A stretch of DNA of 64,000 nt from Rhizomys pruinosus (Eukaryota > Chordata > Mammalia > Rodentia > Spalacidae). The translations under genes and the position numbers were made by a program. Of this stretch, positions 32,318 through 44,989 are shown piece after piece (the first letter of the stretch is position 1; every line of letters starts with the position of its first letter). The stretch spans positions 335,907-399,906 of the forward strand of contig VZQC01000348.1 in assembly GCA_009823505.1 (NCBI GenBank), in the 5' to 3' direction. A model generated the notes under the pieces. The model was not told where the DNA came from. It made no database searches and saw nothing but the letters and a program-made list of their open reading frames with translations.

Positions 32318-32538
32318 TTTTATTTTTTATTATTTTTTTATGTGTTTGAGTGTACTGTCTGCATGTAGGTTGGTGCACCCATGTTGTGCAATGCCGTGAA
32401 GGTCAGAAGAGGGCGTCGGATCCTCTGGAACTGGAGTTAAAGACAGTTCTTAGCCGCCATGTGGATGCTGGGAATCAAACTGGGGTCCTCTGAAAGAGCA
32501 GTCAGTGCTCTTAACCGTTGAGCCATCTCTCCAGCCCC
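32318..32538 (-). mobile_element. B2 SINE, type without duplication
   Basis: Antisense B2 ending 'gccatctctccagcccc'; single body motif 'ggaactggagttaaagac'. Flanking repeat based on GAAAATATTTTA (about 32306-32317 and 32541-32550). Confidence 0.92.
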
Positions 32539-32584
32539 GAGAATATTTTAAAAACCTGTATTCTACTAAATTTGAAAACCTCTT

Positions 32585-32688
32585 TTCTTTTTTTTTTTAA
32601 TTTTTATTGATGCTTTGTGTATTTCATACATCATTTTCCAATTCAGTTCAGGCATATATCCCCTTCCCTTCCCCCCACCCCACCCCTG
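32585..32688 (-). mobile_element. Extremely truncated L1 3' end nested in L1
   Basis: T run, then 'attgatgctttgtgtatttc', then a C-rich stretch: the antisense of the L1 3' terminus. The host L1 frame phrase 'gaaatggatgaatatctga' resumes right after it. Confidence 0.85.
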
Positions 32689-33262
32689 AAATGGATGAAT
32701 ATCTGATATCCTGGAATTCACCAATGCTTACTCAATAAGATATTGAGAGCCTAAACGGACCCATAACATAAGAACATATGAGGAAATCAAAATAGTAATT
32801 CAAAACCTCATAACTAAAAAAAGGCCAGACCCAGATGGATTTATGTCAGAGTTCTTTCTATAAAACCTTTAAAGAGAACATACAACTGCTATTACTCAAA
32901 TTGTTCAAAAGAATAAAAACGGATGGAAATCTTCAAAATTCTTTCTACCAAGCCAGTATCACTCTAATACCCAAACCAGGCAAAGATACAACACACACAA
33001 ACACACAAAACAAACAAACAAACAAACAAACAAAACCCAAAAACCCCCACAAAAAAACAACTAGAGGCCCATTTCATTAATGAACATAGATGCAAAAATT
33101 CTCAACAAAATACTTGCAAACCACATACAGGCACACATCAAAAAGATCATTCACCATGACCAAGTTGGATTTATACCAGAGATGCAGGGATGGATCAACA
33201 TACACAAAACAATAAGTATCATAAAACACATAAATGTGCTAAAAGACAAAAAAAACACATTT

Positions 33263-33939
33263 TTCAAAATAGGAAATTATTATTTTAATTTTTGACATTT
33301 TGGTATCTATAGCAGTCAAACACATTTTTTAAATTCAAAATAATTTGACAAAATGAGCATCTATATTAAAATATTTCCAAAGTACCAGCAAAATTTTTCA
33401 TCTTAAAAGCAGATGCAAACATTGTCAACTCTTATTTTTGTTCATAATGAACAATAGATAATGAGGTAGATATAATAAGCACTTAGATTCATAATCCTGC
33501 TGTTTGTAACTTAGTGTTTCAAAAGAAATTAGAAGGCAGAAAGTTTTAAAGGAAATGTATTCTTTAGAGGTTGTCTAGCACCGAGGAGAGTTCTCACACA
33601 CTCCTACATTTCCTGTAGCAGTAGTATCTGTGGAAAAGATGAAGAAAGACAGAAAATAATTATAATAGTGGTTTGGTTATGAGACGCACTGTCAGATGTC
33701 TGAACAGTCCTCCTGGGAAGCAGTTTCTCAGCAGACAAGGAGGGCTTCCACCTACTCTTTCTTCCTACTATGGGACTCCACGGAAAATGTTAGTTTTGTT
33801 TTTAGCATCCACTCTTAGGGTTTCTGTTTCAATAGCATATTTCTCATTGAACTCAATATGTTTTACTTCAGTAATTGAAAATAATTATATGTATGGCATG
33901 CACAAATTACATATCTTTTGTTGCTATTGCTTCTTTTCT
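33263..33939. other. No gene recognised
   Basis: AT-rich, then a more balanced part (33540-33830) with a 93-codon plus frame of unknown nature. Confidence 0.4.
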
Positions 33940-34090
33940 TTTTTTAATTTTTAACATTTTTATTGATGTTATGTGCATTTCATTCACCGTTTTTCAGTCC
34001 AATCTAGACTCATCTTCCATGCCCCCCACCCCACAGGAACTCATGCACCCTGCCATCTCTGCCCTGTTTCTTTTTCTAATGAGTGGTTCA
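33940..34090 (-). mobile_element. L1 3' end fragment
   Basis: 'tttttattgatgttatgtgc' with 'atttcattcaccgtttttca' and the C-rich motif 'gccccccaccccacagg' is the antisense L1 3' end. Confidence 0.8.
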
Positions 34091-35034
34091 CAATGTCAGT
34101 ACCATATTAAGGAATGTTCTGTTCCTGAATGAAGTCCTGGCTTATTGGGTGTTTCAAAAGATGCTGAGAACCTCACTAATTCCTGAGCTTGACAGTTGCT
34201 AGGTCTCAAAGACTAATGTCTGAATCCTCTACTACTTATATTTCTAGGTATATCTTTATCATAATATTTAGAAATGTAAGAAGTGATGGTAAACTCTCTG
34301 CTTTCACAAACACTAACAGGCACAATACATTGTGAGTCCCTAGCCTACACACTGCCAGGTACCAGGAAGGATCTCTTACATAGCAGGTTTACCTTAAATG
34401 GCATATTAGAGGCTACACATCTGCTCCTTACCCCCTTTCCTGTCTCCTGATAGGGAATCAGACAGCTGGGTTTGTACTGAGAAACCTCACATCCCAATTT
34501 TGTCACCTGGGCCTTGGTTTTCTCTTTTCTGAGCCCCTACTATGTGACCTGTCTCTGGAGCCTGCCATGCCCATCGTCCTTCTGTCTCCATAAAGGATGA
34601 AGTAATACTTTTGCTCTCCAGGAACCATTTCTCTCTTAGTGTCCTCTAACATAAGCAAGAACTTTCAAGAACTAGGAAGAATTTAAGATTACCTTGAACT
34701 AAGTGAAACATAGTTCATATTGATCAGAGACCCTAAATCTCCCTTTTCTTGGATCATTTAAGGTAGAAAGTTTACAACCGGAATATAATTTTTTTCCAAA
34801 AGTCTGTTAATTTTTACAAACCTCACTGTCTTTCTCAGGCACTTGGGAGCCATCCATCTGGAATATAATCATCCACAAATATTGTACCATTCCGATTTCT
34901 GTGGAAATAAGCCAACAAGCCACACTAAGGGATACTTACCAAACACAGATGATCTAACCTCCCAGTCAGTAGAAACCTTCCCCTAATATTGTGTTGGAAA
35001 AGAGAATTCTGTTATGTGTGAGAAGATAAGGTAG
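34091..35034. other. No gene; possible MIR remnant
   Basis: 34450-34530 ('ggaatcagacagctgggttt', 'tcacctgggccttggttttc') resembles a MIR core. Otherwise unassigned. Confidence 0.3.
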
Positions 35035-35039
35035 CACGG

Positions 35040-35431
35040 TGTACTGGATAGCTTTAGTGTCAACTTGACACACCTGGGTTGAGGGAGCCTCAGTCGGGGA
35101 ATTGGCTCCATTGGATTGGCCTGTGGCCACATCTGTGGAGTATTGTCTTGATGGTCGAGCAGTGTGGGAGGGCCCAGCCCACAAGAGTGGTGCCACCCTG
35201 GGCAGGTTGTTGTGTACTTAAGAAGATGGGCTGGGCATAAGCTAGAGAGCAAGCCGGTGAGCATGGCCTGTGCTTCAGCTCCTGCCTCCAGGTTCCTGCC
35301 CTGAGTTCCTGCCTTGGGCTCCTTAAGTGATGAACTGTGACCCAGGAGATGTAAGCTGAATAAACCCTTTCCTCCCCAAGTTGGTGTTGATCAGAGTGTT
35401 TTGTCACAGCAATGGAAGACAAACTAGGACA
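35040..35431 (+). mobile_element. Solo LTR, MT-like MaLR
   Basis: TGTACTGGATAGCTTTAGTG to ACAAACTAGGACA, 392 bp, with a perfect 5-bp flank CACGG (35035-35039 and 35432-35436). Contains 'tgtgggagggcccagcccac' and a poly(A) signal in 'gctgaataaaccctttcc'. It closely resembles the LTRs at 5104 and 6946. Confidence 0.92.
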
Positions 35432-35436
35432 CACGG

Positions 35437-36310
35437 TCATTGCAAAAAACAATGTGGCAGTTTTTAAGATTGAAAAGTCAGACTACTTCATCATCCTGAA
35501 GTTCCACCTCTCTATATATTTCCAAAGTGTAGGAAGCTGGCATGGTCAAGAGACAGGCTCTATCCTGGGCTCACCGTGGAATGAGTAAAGGCGCAATTCA
35601 GGTCCATTATCGTATGAATGGGTTAAAAATGCATGGTATAAAAAAAAGGGGGGGGGGCTGGAGAGATGGCCTAGCGGCTAAGAGCGCCGACCCGCTCTTG
35701 CAGAGGACCCGGGTTCGATCCCCAGCACCCACATGGCGGCCGAGAACCGTCTGAAACTCCAATTCCAGGAGAACTCCAGTTCCAGGGGAATCTGACACCC
35801 TCTTCTGACCTCCGTGGCATTGCACGACACGGGTGCACAGACTTGCATGCAGACAGTCCATTCGTACACAATACAGAAAAAAAAAAATGCATGGTATATA
35901 TGTATAAGGAAATACTGAAATATATTTCAACCTTACAGAATGAACAGAAGAAATGACTGTTTTGCAATAATAGGAGATATTAGTTTTAGTTAATAAAGTC
36001 GATTAAAAATTGTATGAACTCATTTGTTTGTGAAATCTAAAAAGACTCATAGAAACAAAGAATAAAATGGTGACACTGTGGTAGTAGAGTGAAAAGATAA
36101 GCAGGATCATGTTTAAGGCACACAGCATTCACTGGAGAATTGGAGTAAATGAAAGAGATTTATTGTATCACAGTTAATCTGTACATATTATGAGCCAGAC
36201 ACCTAAAAATTATTGACATTAGATTATAAGCATTCTCATCTCAAATATGTATATGAGGTTAAATATATGATGAACATTTTAATTTAGTCACTCTAAAATG
36301 TATAGTCATA
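35437..36310 (+). mobile_element. Ancient mammalian L1 3' end
   Basis: The order of phrases matches an old L1M-type ORF2 end and 3' UTR: 'caaaaaacaatgtggcagtt', later 'gtgaaatctaaaaagactca', 'tagaaacaaagaataaaatg' and 'gagatttattgtatcacagt'. A young B2 interrupts it. Confidence 0.7.
35654..35886 (+). mobile_element. B2 SINE, duplicated-motif subfamily
   Basis: Flanks share AATGCATGGTATA (about 35628-35640 and 35886-35898). A run of G precedes the head. The body contains 'actccaattccaggagaact' followed by 'ccagttccaggggaatc'. Confidence 0.95.
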
Positions 36311-38127
36311 AATACAACTCATAGGAAGTAATTGGTTTTACTGAGTTTCTACATTAAGCCCAACAGAGAAAAAGGCATTGCAGTTATTCTTGCTGAAAAT
36401 ACGCAACTAAGATGTAACTACGTTGTTTTGAAAGCAATAAAAAAAAAATAGCTAGATTATAACAACAGTGTCCAAAAGGAAGGGTTTAGTGAGCAGAATA
36501 AGGAAGACTTCAACAATTAGTGGGAATGTTACTCTGAAATAATCTTTTGTTGTTGTTCTGTTTCTGCTTTCTTCAGTTATTTTCTGTTTATGAAGTCAAT
36601 TTTCTTTGCTGGTCTCAGCAGAATACTCATTCTGTTTTATACAGTGAGATGTTGTCAGTTGTGCAATCCCAAAAGCCAATTAGAAACTTTAATTACTTTG
36701 TTGTAACTGTATGTGGATACATATACTTGTGTACATACATAGTCATATATATGATATATGAATATAATATATCATATATATGTCAAACACCATGTTGTGC
36801 ACCATACATAATGGTCATTTCACTTCTCAATTAAAATTCTGCTTTTGCATTTTGTGGAAACAGTTGAGTTCAGTCTTTTGTATTGTAACTATCTGGATAA
36901 TTATTATAATACTATTGTTATTTTGATCAATTTTTCTTTGACAATAAGTAAACCATTTGGATGTTCATTTGAGTTTCCTTTACTTGGTATCTCTTCAGAA
37001 AGATTTTTCATTTTGTCACTCAAATTACAAAATATCTCAAAGTGTCCTTCTTGGAACAGGATGACAATAGCTCCAACTATAGTTACCTTCACAAAAACCA
37101 TTCGTTCATGAAGAGGAGCCCAATAGGGATCTTCAGAGTGATACAATCCAGAGCATAAACATCACTGGCCAAGTGAGCTATGGAGCTGTCACTTGATATA
37201 TCCACCTGGAAGTAACTGAGTATCTAACATAGTCATTTTCTAAATATACATATAAAATAACACTAGCATATGAGTCATGTATTGAGTGGATAAAATATTA
37301 TTCATTTTTCACTCCAAATATTATTGCTGGCAGGCCATCATTTTCTTAATAAAATGATAGAGTTATCAGAAGTTACTTTTATCATTATGATTAATTGCTT
37401 AGGGAATGCTTTGTGAAAAACTATTTTTAGGACAATACACAAATCATCTTAATTTTCTGGATAAGAAGCCTTAAAATGCTTCTTTACCAGAAAATTAAAG
37501 TTGCTATGTAACACAAGATCTTATGCTATGCACTGTATATTGTCAACTGAAAATAACTTATTTCTGGAACTCTGAATAATGAATGAGATATACAAGAAGA
37601 ATGTATCACTGCAAAAAATAGCTAGAAAAACTGACAGAAATGTGTGAATGACCTTCAAAATAGCATGAAGTGTAGGAATTTTTTGTACATATGAATGTAA
37701 TCTGCCCTAAAGATTTTATTTAGCCTTACAACCAAAAAATGTTACTCTTTTTAATATAAACAACATCACTGAGCCATGATCTCCTGTTGTGACATAGGAC
37801 CTTAATCCCTTAAAGCCATACCTTGTTTTCCATCTAAGATCGTAAATAAATGTGGATTACTTGTTGAAAGAATCACAACTCTGCAAGCAGTGTACTATTG
37901 AAACATTGAAACATTGAGAATAATTGATAAGTATGTTTGATATTGTGCATATGACATTCTACATCTGGGGATCAAAGGCAAGATTCTCAGAAATAAAGAC
38001 TGTGTAAACAACACTATGGATGAAACCATTCTTCAAAGCAGAGCCACATGGGATATTTGAAGGAACAGGTTGTTCTCAAGTTCAAGTCCATTGCTGGGAC
38101 TTGTTTGTACACATATTAAATTAACTC
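36311..38127. other. No clear gene; one protein-like minus stretch
   Basis: 36904-37146 (minus, 80 codons) contains MVFVKVTIVGAIVILFQEGH and a downstream acidic/Lys segment. The DNA just 5' (37150-37210) reads in another frame (DSSIAHLASDVYALDC), which could mean a frameshifted pseudogene. I do not recognise a parent. The rest is AT-rich. Confidence 0.3.
36744..36782. repeat. Perfect 16-bp inverted repeat, 7-bp loop
   Basis: CATATATATGATATAT (36744-36759) pairs with ATATATCATATATATG (36767-36782), a potential cruciform or hairpin in AT-rich DNA. Confidence 0.95.
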
Positions 38128-38275
38128 TATCACTCAGGAGTCAGAGGTAGGTGGGTATCAGTGAGCTCCAGGCAAGGCAAGCCCAGTCTAACTAGAGAGT
38201 TCCAGGCCAGCTCGGGGTATAGGGAGATTCTGCCTACAATAAGCAAAAAAAAAAAAAAAAAAAAGAAACCCAAAT
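38128..38275 (+). mobile_element. B1 SINE, head-truncated and diverged
   Basis: 'cactcaggagtcagaggtag', 'gagttccaggccagctcggg' and an A tail (38248-38265). The first part of B1 is missing. Confidence 0.85.
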
Positions 38276-38929
38276 TAATAGAGTAAGAGTCAGGGTGTTT
38301 CTTCTGGTATACAGGGATGTGGCTTAGTTACACTGCAGTTGAAAACCGACCAGGAAGGCAAATATGGAAACAGAATGAAAACAAGCAATTGCAATTGTGG
38401 CTCTGATAGAATCTTAACTAACTTCAGAAAAGAGTTTTGATTTTATCAAAGCAGTAGAATGGAAAAACAGACCTTGAACAAGAATTTACATGAAAATTCA
38501 AGCTTATACATATTCTACACTTACAACACAAGGAGTTGTGACTCAAGGACTGGAGAAAGAAAAGAAACAAAAAATAAACACATAAACAAATCAGCCATTT
38601 GAAGTAAGAGATCAGAATACTTATTTTTTTAACCCAAGCTGAACAAGTATAAGAATCTGCATAGGCAGTTTGGCAGTATACAAACTACTCTCATCCTTGT
38701 TTATAAAGGCAAGTCTTCAAAATCATCTAAGTTAAAAATTTTAAGTAATATGGGAAAATGTGTCTCATGAAGATAACCATTATTCTCATTAAAATAATCA
38801 CTCTCAAGTGATCAAAACAAGCGAACAACATTTACTCAGAGGCAGGCATCTTAATCCAAGATAAATTGTCATTCCCACCAATCTTATATTGATTTTATGT
38901 GATTTCATTACTCTGACAAATATATGAGA

Positions 38930-39275
38930 AAAACAATTTTTAAAAAGAGGAAATATTTGTTCATGGTTTCAGGCCATGGTTGTTTGGTATGTTCTTTGTA
39001 GACTGTGATGAAACAGCATCATAGCAGAAGGATTTGGCCATGCAAATGTGCCCATCTCAGGAGGTGTTGGAAAAGAAAGAGTTCAAGGCAAAAGATATTC
39101 CCCAAAGACATATTATAGGTGGCCTGGTTCTGTAACAAAGTTTCTCTTCTCAAAACAGCTCAGTTAGTCAGTCAGTGGGCTAGCTCTCATGATAGAATGA
39201 TCATTACAATAGATTAAGGCCATGCTTTCAGCACATGAGCTTCAGGGAGCACATTTCATATCCTGAGCAAAACAC
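38930..39275 (-). mobile_element. Degraded ERVL/MaLR-type LTR, antisense
   Basis: The end 'gattaaggccatgctttcag' plus 'cacatgagcttcagggagca' resembles the antisense start of old MaLR LTRs, and 'gaggaaatatttgttcatgg' resembles the antisense poly(A) end. No target duplication seen. Confidence 0.4.
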
Positions 39276-39392
39276 CTATCAGTATTTCCCAAATTTATAA
39301 GCTAAATAATAAGTTTATATTAGTGAGAAAATAAAGCTTAATACTTCATGTCTTCAGGGCACTTGAAGCTCAGAAAATTCTTTCAGATGTGT

Positions 39393-39690
39393 CTCAGTGT
39401 GTTTTCAGTGGCAAAAACAAAATATCGGACATTGGGTTTCTATAAAAGAAAAGGTTATTTGGCTCATGGTTTATACTTACTGTCTTCTTGGGATCTTTCA
39501 AGGACTTTTGTGCAATCCTAACAAGGCTGAGGTGTCACATGTCAAGACAGGCAGTATGTCAGCTGGGTGTCTCTTTTGCTTCTTATGAAGCCACTAAGTG
39601 TATTATAGATGCCTACCCTCAGGACTTTATCTAAGTAGAATTGTCTATTGAACACCAGCCTCAAATTCTGTTACATGATTTATCTTTCTG
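39393..39690 (-). mobile_element. Degraded MaLR LTR (MLT/MST-like), antisense
   Basis: 'ctataaaagaaaaggttatt' followed by 'tggctcatggtttatactta' is typical of antisense MaLR LTRs. The right part is strongly diverged. Confidence 0.4.
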
Positions 39691-41479
39691 TATCTTTCTC
39701 TATGCCAAAGGCAGGCCTAAGAAGGTTGTTTGTGTTACATTAGTCTTCAAATGCCAATTTTCTTTACTAGTGTGATGCCTAGTAGACTGAGCAGACTCTA
39801 AGGGATAGATTCACATGAAAGAATATTTAGGAAACACAAATCAGACTTAATAGGCCTTAACAAAATAAAATAATAATAATTGATTCCATGAAATAGTTTG
39901 GTATTAAGAGAAAAAGGGAGGAGGGAAGGAGTCTGAATATAACAAAAATTCATTGAGAGAAATTATTCAATCTACAAAATGGTTTTATAAACTTTAAAAT
40001 CGGAATTTTAAATGAAGAAGCATTTAAATACATACATATATATATATATATTTGCCTATAAACTCTCTAGTCTTCTTGATTCAGTAATTTTCTGTATAAG
40101 ATATGAATGTATTTCAAGAGAAACCATTTTGATTTCTTTTCTTACGAAAGCAATCAATTTACAAAGGTACGATGATAAACTTCAATTAAACTCTTCATGA
40201 AAATTCATTTAGCAAATACCTTAAATCATTTTGTTTCTCAAGCATTTTGGAAATCAATTAAATGGAATATATTTCACAGGAAAATCTCCCTCCATAGTTT
40301 TAGAATAAACTTGATATATCTTGACATGGCAGATTGCTTTCATCACTAACGGTCTTGTCGTAAGTTCCATTTTACCACATCCATGTATTTTTAAAGATTT
40401 CCTTTTCATTGCAAATTCTGTTTGAAAATGTGTGAAAGGATTTTGGCATGACCCAAAACAGAACTGCCTTTAAAATCCAGATCTAGAAATTCATCCATCA
40501 ACTAAAAAGGCATACCTGTATAACAAAACAAATTTTATACAAAATGTCAATACACAAAAACTATGTTAAAAGTTAGACTCATAGATTCATAGCCAGCATG
40601 TATTTATGCTTTTCTTTTCAAAACTAGAAGGAAAACTTTTAGGTTAATATATTTCCTAAATATGCATTATTCTATATGCATATCACTAAGTGCAATGAGG
40701 TATCTCTAAGTATTCTGTCATTAATGCAGAAGGAGGAAATCTTGCAGGGTAAGTGAGCCCATCCTTTTACATGAGACAGGTGTGGTGTTGTGAGATGTTT
40801 CAATAGGACATCAGGGCAAGTGGATGGCTGGGAGTTGCAACCTCCCTTGTGGAACAATCTATCAGTTATCCCTGTAGCTGTCTGTGGGAATGAAAAATAA
40901 AGACATAATGATAAGTGAAGTATGTGGATGGATTACAAATTATATCACACCAGAGATGCATGAGTCCCCAAGGTACCAAGCCACTAAGCACAATAGACAT
41001 CACTGTTGTCTGAAGGAAATTTTAAACTGAGATTCGTGAGAGACCAAAGGCACCTACATGGTCATTGTTTATCAGAGCAAGAGATGTTCTCCAAAACGTC
41101 AATTCCAGACAGTCTTGTGGAAATGAATAAAATGAAGATAGATTTAATTGTCAAAGAATCAAATGGATGATATAGTTCAAAATAAGATGAATTATAGATG
41201 GAAGGATGAAACAGCATAAAGATGTTGAGGATAATTTGGCAAAGGGGCAGTATTACTCTTAACAGAGGGTTGGAAACATAATCAAATATGTGTATTCAAC
41301 TTAAAATATCTTGACTAAATTCCACTTAATGATGCCAAGTTATTCCCAATTAGCTGCAGATTTAAGATTATATGTGAGTTAAAGAAAATCATTTTTTATT
41401 TTGAACACACTAACCAGTAGCTGACGATACTTTCAAAAATGTTCTCTTGCACCTTTCTTAATAATATAGGTGGTATTCT
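39691..41479. other. AT-rich DNA without gene; (TA)n at 40032-40051
   Basis: Contains the tail phrase of the dispersed rodent repeat near 39928 ('gagtctgaatataacaaaaa') and a TA microsatellite. No gene recognised. Confidence 0.45.
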
Positions 41480-41875
41480 ACTATAGGGAGATCCACATAA
41501 GGGCTTATTTCAGTGCAGAAGTGTTGAAGATGACCGTTGTGCTCAGACCCAAAATAGCCACTTTTTCAAATAAAAGAAACACAGAAAGAAATCTCTGAAC
41601 TTCCGACTTTCTCACCTGACAGATGTTTCCTTGAAGCAAGTTATAAGCCCTTTATTCTACAAGAGACCACCCCTGTATTCAAAGGCAATGGAATCTGAAC
41701 AAGTGTGACTTGTTAAGTTCCTCCCTTATTGCTGGGGGTTATACCTTCTGTTCTGCATGATTGCCTCCAAACAAATATTTCCCTCTGCATTTTGGATCTT
41801 TTAAGGTTTTCATAGTTTTATGTGCTTAAATAAATTTATCGTGCTTTTCTCTTGTTGCTGTGTCCTTTGTTACAC
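41480..41875 (+). mobile_element. Possible old solo LTR (class I-like)
   Basis: 'gcttaaataaatttatcgtg' (poly(A) signal) followed by 'cttttctcttgttgctgtgt' and 'cctttgtta' is the kind of LTR 3' end common in class I elements. The U3 part is not recognised and no flanking duplication was found. Confidence 0.35.
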
Positions 41876-42144
41876 TAAATTCCATATATATTCTGAAGTA
41901 TATGAAGAAAATATATGAGCCTTTTCTCCCTATGATAATATAAGAAACACAAATACCTCGTCTTTGAAAAGTTCCCACTTTTAAAATTCTTTGAACTCAA
42001 TCCACATATTTGATTTTTTCATACTTTCGCAAAAGGATAAAAATGAGGATATTTGTCTTTTGGTGTGTGCAGCAGATTGGTTTGAAGCCCCATTCTTTAT
42101 ACCCAGACTGTGGGGATTCAATACAGTGATAAAAATATTCCCAG

Positions 42145-42398
42145 GGCTGGAGAGATAGCCTAGCAGTTAAGAGCGCCAACTGTTCTTGCAGAGGACCCGG
42201 GTTTGATCCCCAGCACCCACATGGCGGCTGACAACCATCTGTAACTCCAATTCCAGGAGAACCCCAGCTCCAGGGGAATCTGACACCCTCTTCTGACCTC
42301 CGCGACATTGCACGACACAGGTGCACAAACCTACAAGCAGACAGTACATTCATACACATAGAAAATAAATAAATAAAAAATAAATAAATAATAAAAAA
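42145..42398 (+). mobile_element. B2 SINE, duplicated-motif subfamily
   Basis: Head 'ggctggagagatagcctagc', body with the duplicated motif ('actccaattccaggagaacc', 'ccagctccagggg'), tail of TAAA repeats. Flanks share a short AATTCCC-type sequence. Confidence 0.93.
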
Positions 42399-42452
42399 AT
42401 TCCCTTCTATATTCCTATAACTTATGATGTTTTCCACATAATCAAAATCACT

Positions 42453-42503
42453 ATATATATAGCTGTAGATATATCTCTATATCTTATATATATATATATA
42501 TAA
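42453..42503. repeat. AT microsatellite cluster
   Basis: Two TA tracts with ATATCTCT between them. Confidence 0.9.
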
Positions 42504-43705
42504 TACTTCATAGGGCAAAATGCTATGGAATCCCAAGCCCCTTTTCCTTTCTGTAGCAGTCTGATATATATGTACAGTCTGATATATATTCCATTCTTTG
42601 CTCCTTCTTTGAATTTCACATTTTTTGAAAAAAATACGAATGCATATGCAACATGTCAACATGTTTAATATCATTTTAATTTGTTCCTCAGTAATGACCT
42701 TAGTAAACAAGACATAGAAAATAATATATTCATAATAGGATATAGGAATAAAGACCAAAATGTTTTAAATCAGTCTAGAAAGAAAGAAGAAATGATGGGA
42801 ATGAGTGAGGGAAAGAATGGAGGATATTATTTATATGTATTTTATGAGAGTTCCTTTGGCAACAGAATGCTAATAGTCACATATCTTTTTGACAAATTCA
42901 ACAAAATCAGATTATGAAGAACAGGGGTTTAATGAAATATAGATCCTGGAACATATTCTTAAAGGGTAAGAAATCTCAGAAGTAAACTTTTACAAAGTGA
43001 CTAGAGGCAGCTATTTTTTATTCCATGATGATCTTTCACATTTTGGATCCAGTGACACCCTGAGGAGCTGACAAAGATCAGAAAGGCAGTGAAGAAAAAC
43101 AACACCAAAACAAACCTGCTGTGTTCTTTCTTGACAGAAGATGCAGAGCACAGTGTCTCCAGCTTCCCTAAGCAACTATCTTCCCTGAGAAATAACTGAG
43201 AACCCTTTCTTCACATAACTCAGACATATATACAATAAAAGGAAAAATAGAAAGTCCATTATTTCAAAAATGCTCACTTAAATTATGGAGAAGTCCATAA
43301 CATAGTCTGCAATTATTTCAAATTTATATTTACTGATTTTTATGGACTAGACTAAGTAGTGTATAAAATCAGAAAATAAAGCAATAGATGTGTGTGTTTC
43401 AAAATGTACACGAATTTCAAATTTTGAATTGTTACATAATATATATGATTAGTATCTTGATGGTGTTCATTATGAAGGAAAATAAGAACATGCATCCAAA
43501 TAACAATAGAAAATCTCAGTCAACTATATTTCAAATAAAGCACTCAACTGCAAGAGACCCAAAACTCAAATGTAGCAATTACTCCAGTGTTTGGCACTTT
43601 GTAAGTAAAAGTCTTGATGAAACTTGAATCCATTTTTTATCCATAAATGTCCTAACATGTTGTAATGTGACGTCAATTTTTGTAAATATAAAGTAACATG
43701 TTGAG
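42504..43705. other. AT-rich DNA without gene
   Basis: 42655-42705 ('ttaatttgttcctcagtaat') resembles 45226-45248 ('ttaatttgttgctcagtaat'), so both may descend from one retrotransposed unit. No gene recognised. Confidence 0.35.
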
Positions 43706-43928
43706 GGGCTGGAGAGATGGCTCAATGGTTAAGAGCACTGATTGCTCTTGCAGAGGACCTGGGTTCATTCCCAGCACCCACATGGTGGCTAAGAACCATC
43801 TTTAACTCCACTTCCAAGGGAATCTGAAACCCTCTTCTGACTTCCACAGCATTGCACAACACGGGTGCACCAACCTACATGCAGACTGTACATTCATACA
43901 CATAAAAAAAATAAAAATAAAAATAACA
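43706..43928 (+). mobile_element. B2 SINE, type without duplication
   Basis: Head 'ggggctggagagatggctca', B-box 'gggttcattcccagc', single body motif 'taactccacttccaaggga'. Confidence 0.95.
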
Positions 43929-44261
43929 ATTTGAGAAAGCATACCAAAATGCTTTGAAATATTGCATCTTCAAATATGACATCTGGATATATTATTTTTA
44001 GCTACAAGAAAATGGATATCAATCAACATAGAAAAATCTTCACATCTCCATCAACTATCAATATAAATTACAAAATTCCAATTTTGAAAAAAAATGATTA
44101 CCTAGATAATGTACAGAGACATGCTTTCAGGTTTTTCTTTTACATTTTTATAATTTTATTGATTTAAGAATTTCATACACTATATTATATTATATTCAGA
44201 CCCTTCTCTCTCTAACCACATCTTAAAATTAGACCCTAACTTCATGTTCTCTATTATTGTT

Positions 44262-44936
44262 TTTCTTTTTTATGTTTTTATTGAAGTTTTGTGCATTTCA
44301 TACATCATTTCTCTCTCAAATTTATACTCATTCCTCTTTCCATGCCCTCACCCCACCTGAGTTCATGTAGTCTGCTATACATGTCTTGTATCTTTTTCTG
44401 AGTTATTTTTTTTTAAGTTTTTCTATGCAGTTATTGCTTGAGGGACAACCTTACTGTTTCAGTCAATTCTTTGCTTCAGTTCTTTTGTTGTTGTGGTCCC
44501 CTTCAATTTGTATTGCTTCAACATATGCATATATATGTTACACACATAGTAAAATTATGTCGATTGAAAATAAACTGTATTATTTCCAAACAAAAATTTG
44601 GAATTCACATTTTTCCATTTTAATTTTATATTACTCTAAAATATGCATACATACCCTCCATACATATACTAAAATTACAAAGTCTGAATATAAGTGGTAG
44701 GTTAATTGTAGAGCCTGTTAAGGGATTCATATTGTAAGAGCACAGTTGCTTTCAGATAAAAAGCAATATAACACTAACATTGCTCAGTTTGCCTTACAAC
44801 TAGATATTTGGCGCTAGCATCCACAGATGAGGGATATCATTTGTCATTTGTTTTTCTGGGACTGTGTTAGTTCACTTAACATAATGTTTTCTAGTTCCAT
44901 CCATTTACTTGCAAAGTCCAGTGTTATCTTTCAGGC
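44262..44936 (-). mobile_element. L1 3' end, 5'-truncated, antisense
   Basis: Antisense 3' UTR ('gaagttttgtgcatttcata', 'ccctcaccccacctgagttc') through 'ttgctcagtttgccttacaa' to the ORF2 end ('gttttctagttccatccatt'). Confidence 0.88.
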
Positions 44937-44989
44937 AGGGGAAGCATAGAAACTGGGAGCTTCAGCTCCCAAGTTTTATCATGGAGTTC

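Larger units (their letters stand above)
29018..33262 (-). mobile_element. L1 with twin-priming inversion
   Basis: 29018-31690 reads antisense (3' UTR at left, ORF2 C-terminus, then reverse transcriptase up to the segment just before the FADD box; the box itself lies around 31500 but has changed). 31700-33262 reads sense, from the endonuclease/RT linker to the early RT region. The L1 coordinate that ends the sense part lies a little upstream of the coordinate that begins the antisense part, with roughly 130 bases lost, as twin priming predicts. Frames 29921-30133 and 30144-30377 encode ORF2 C-terminal pieces. All frames are broken. SINEs and a second L1 end are nested inside. Confidence 0.88.
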
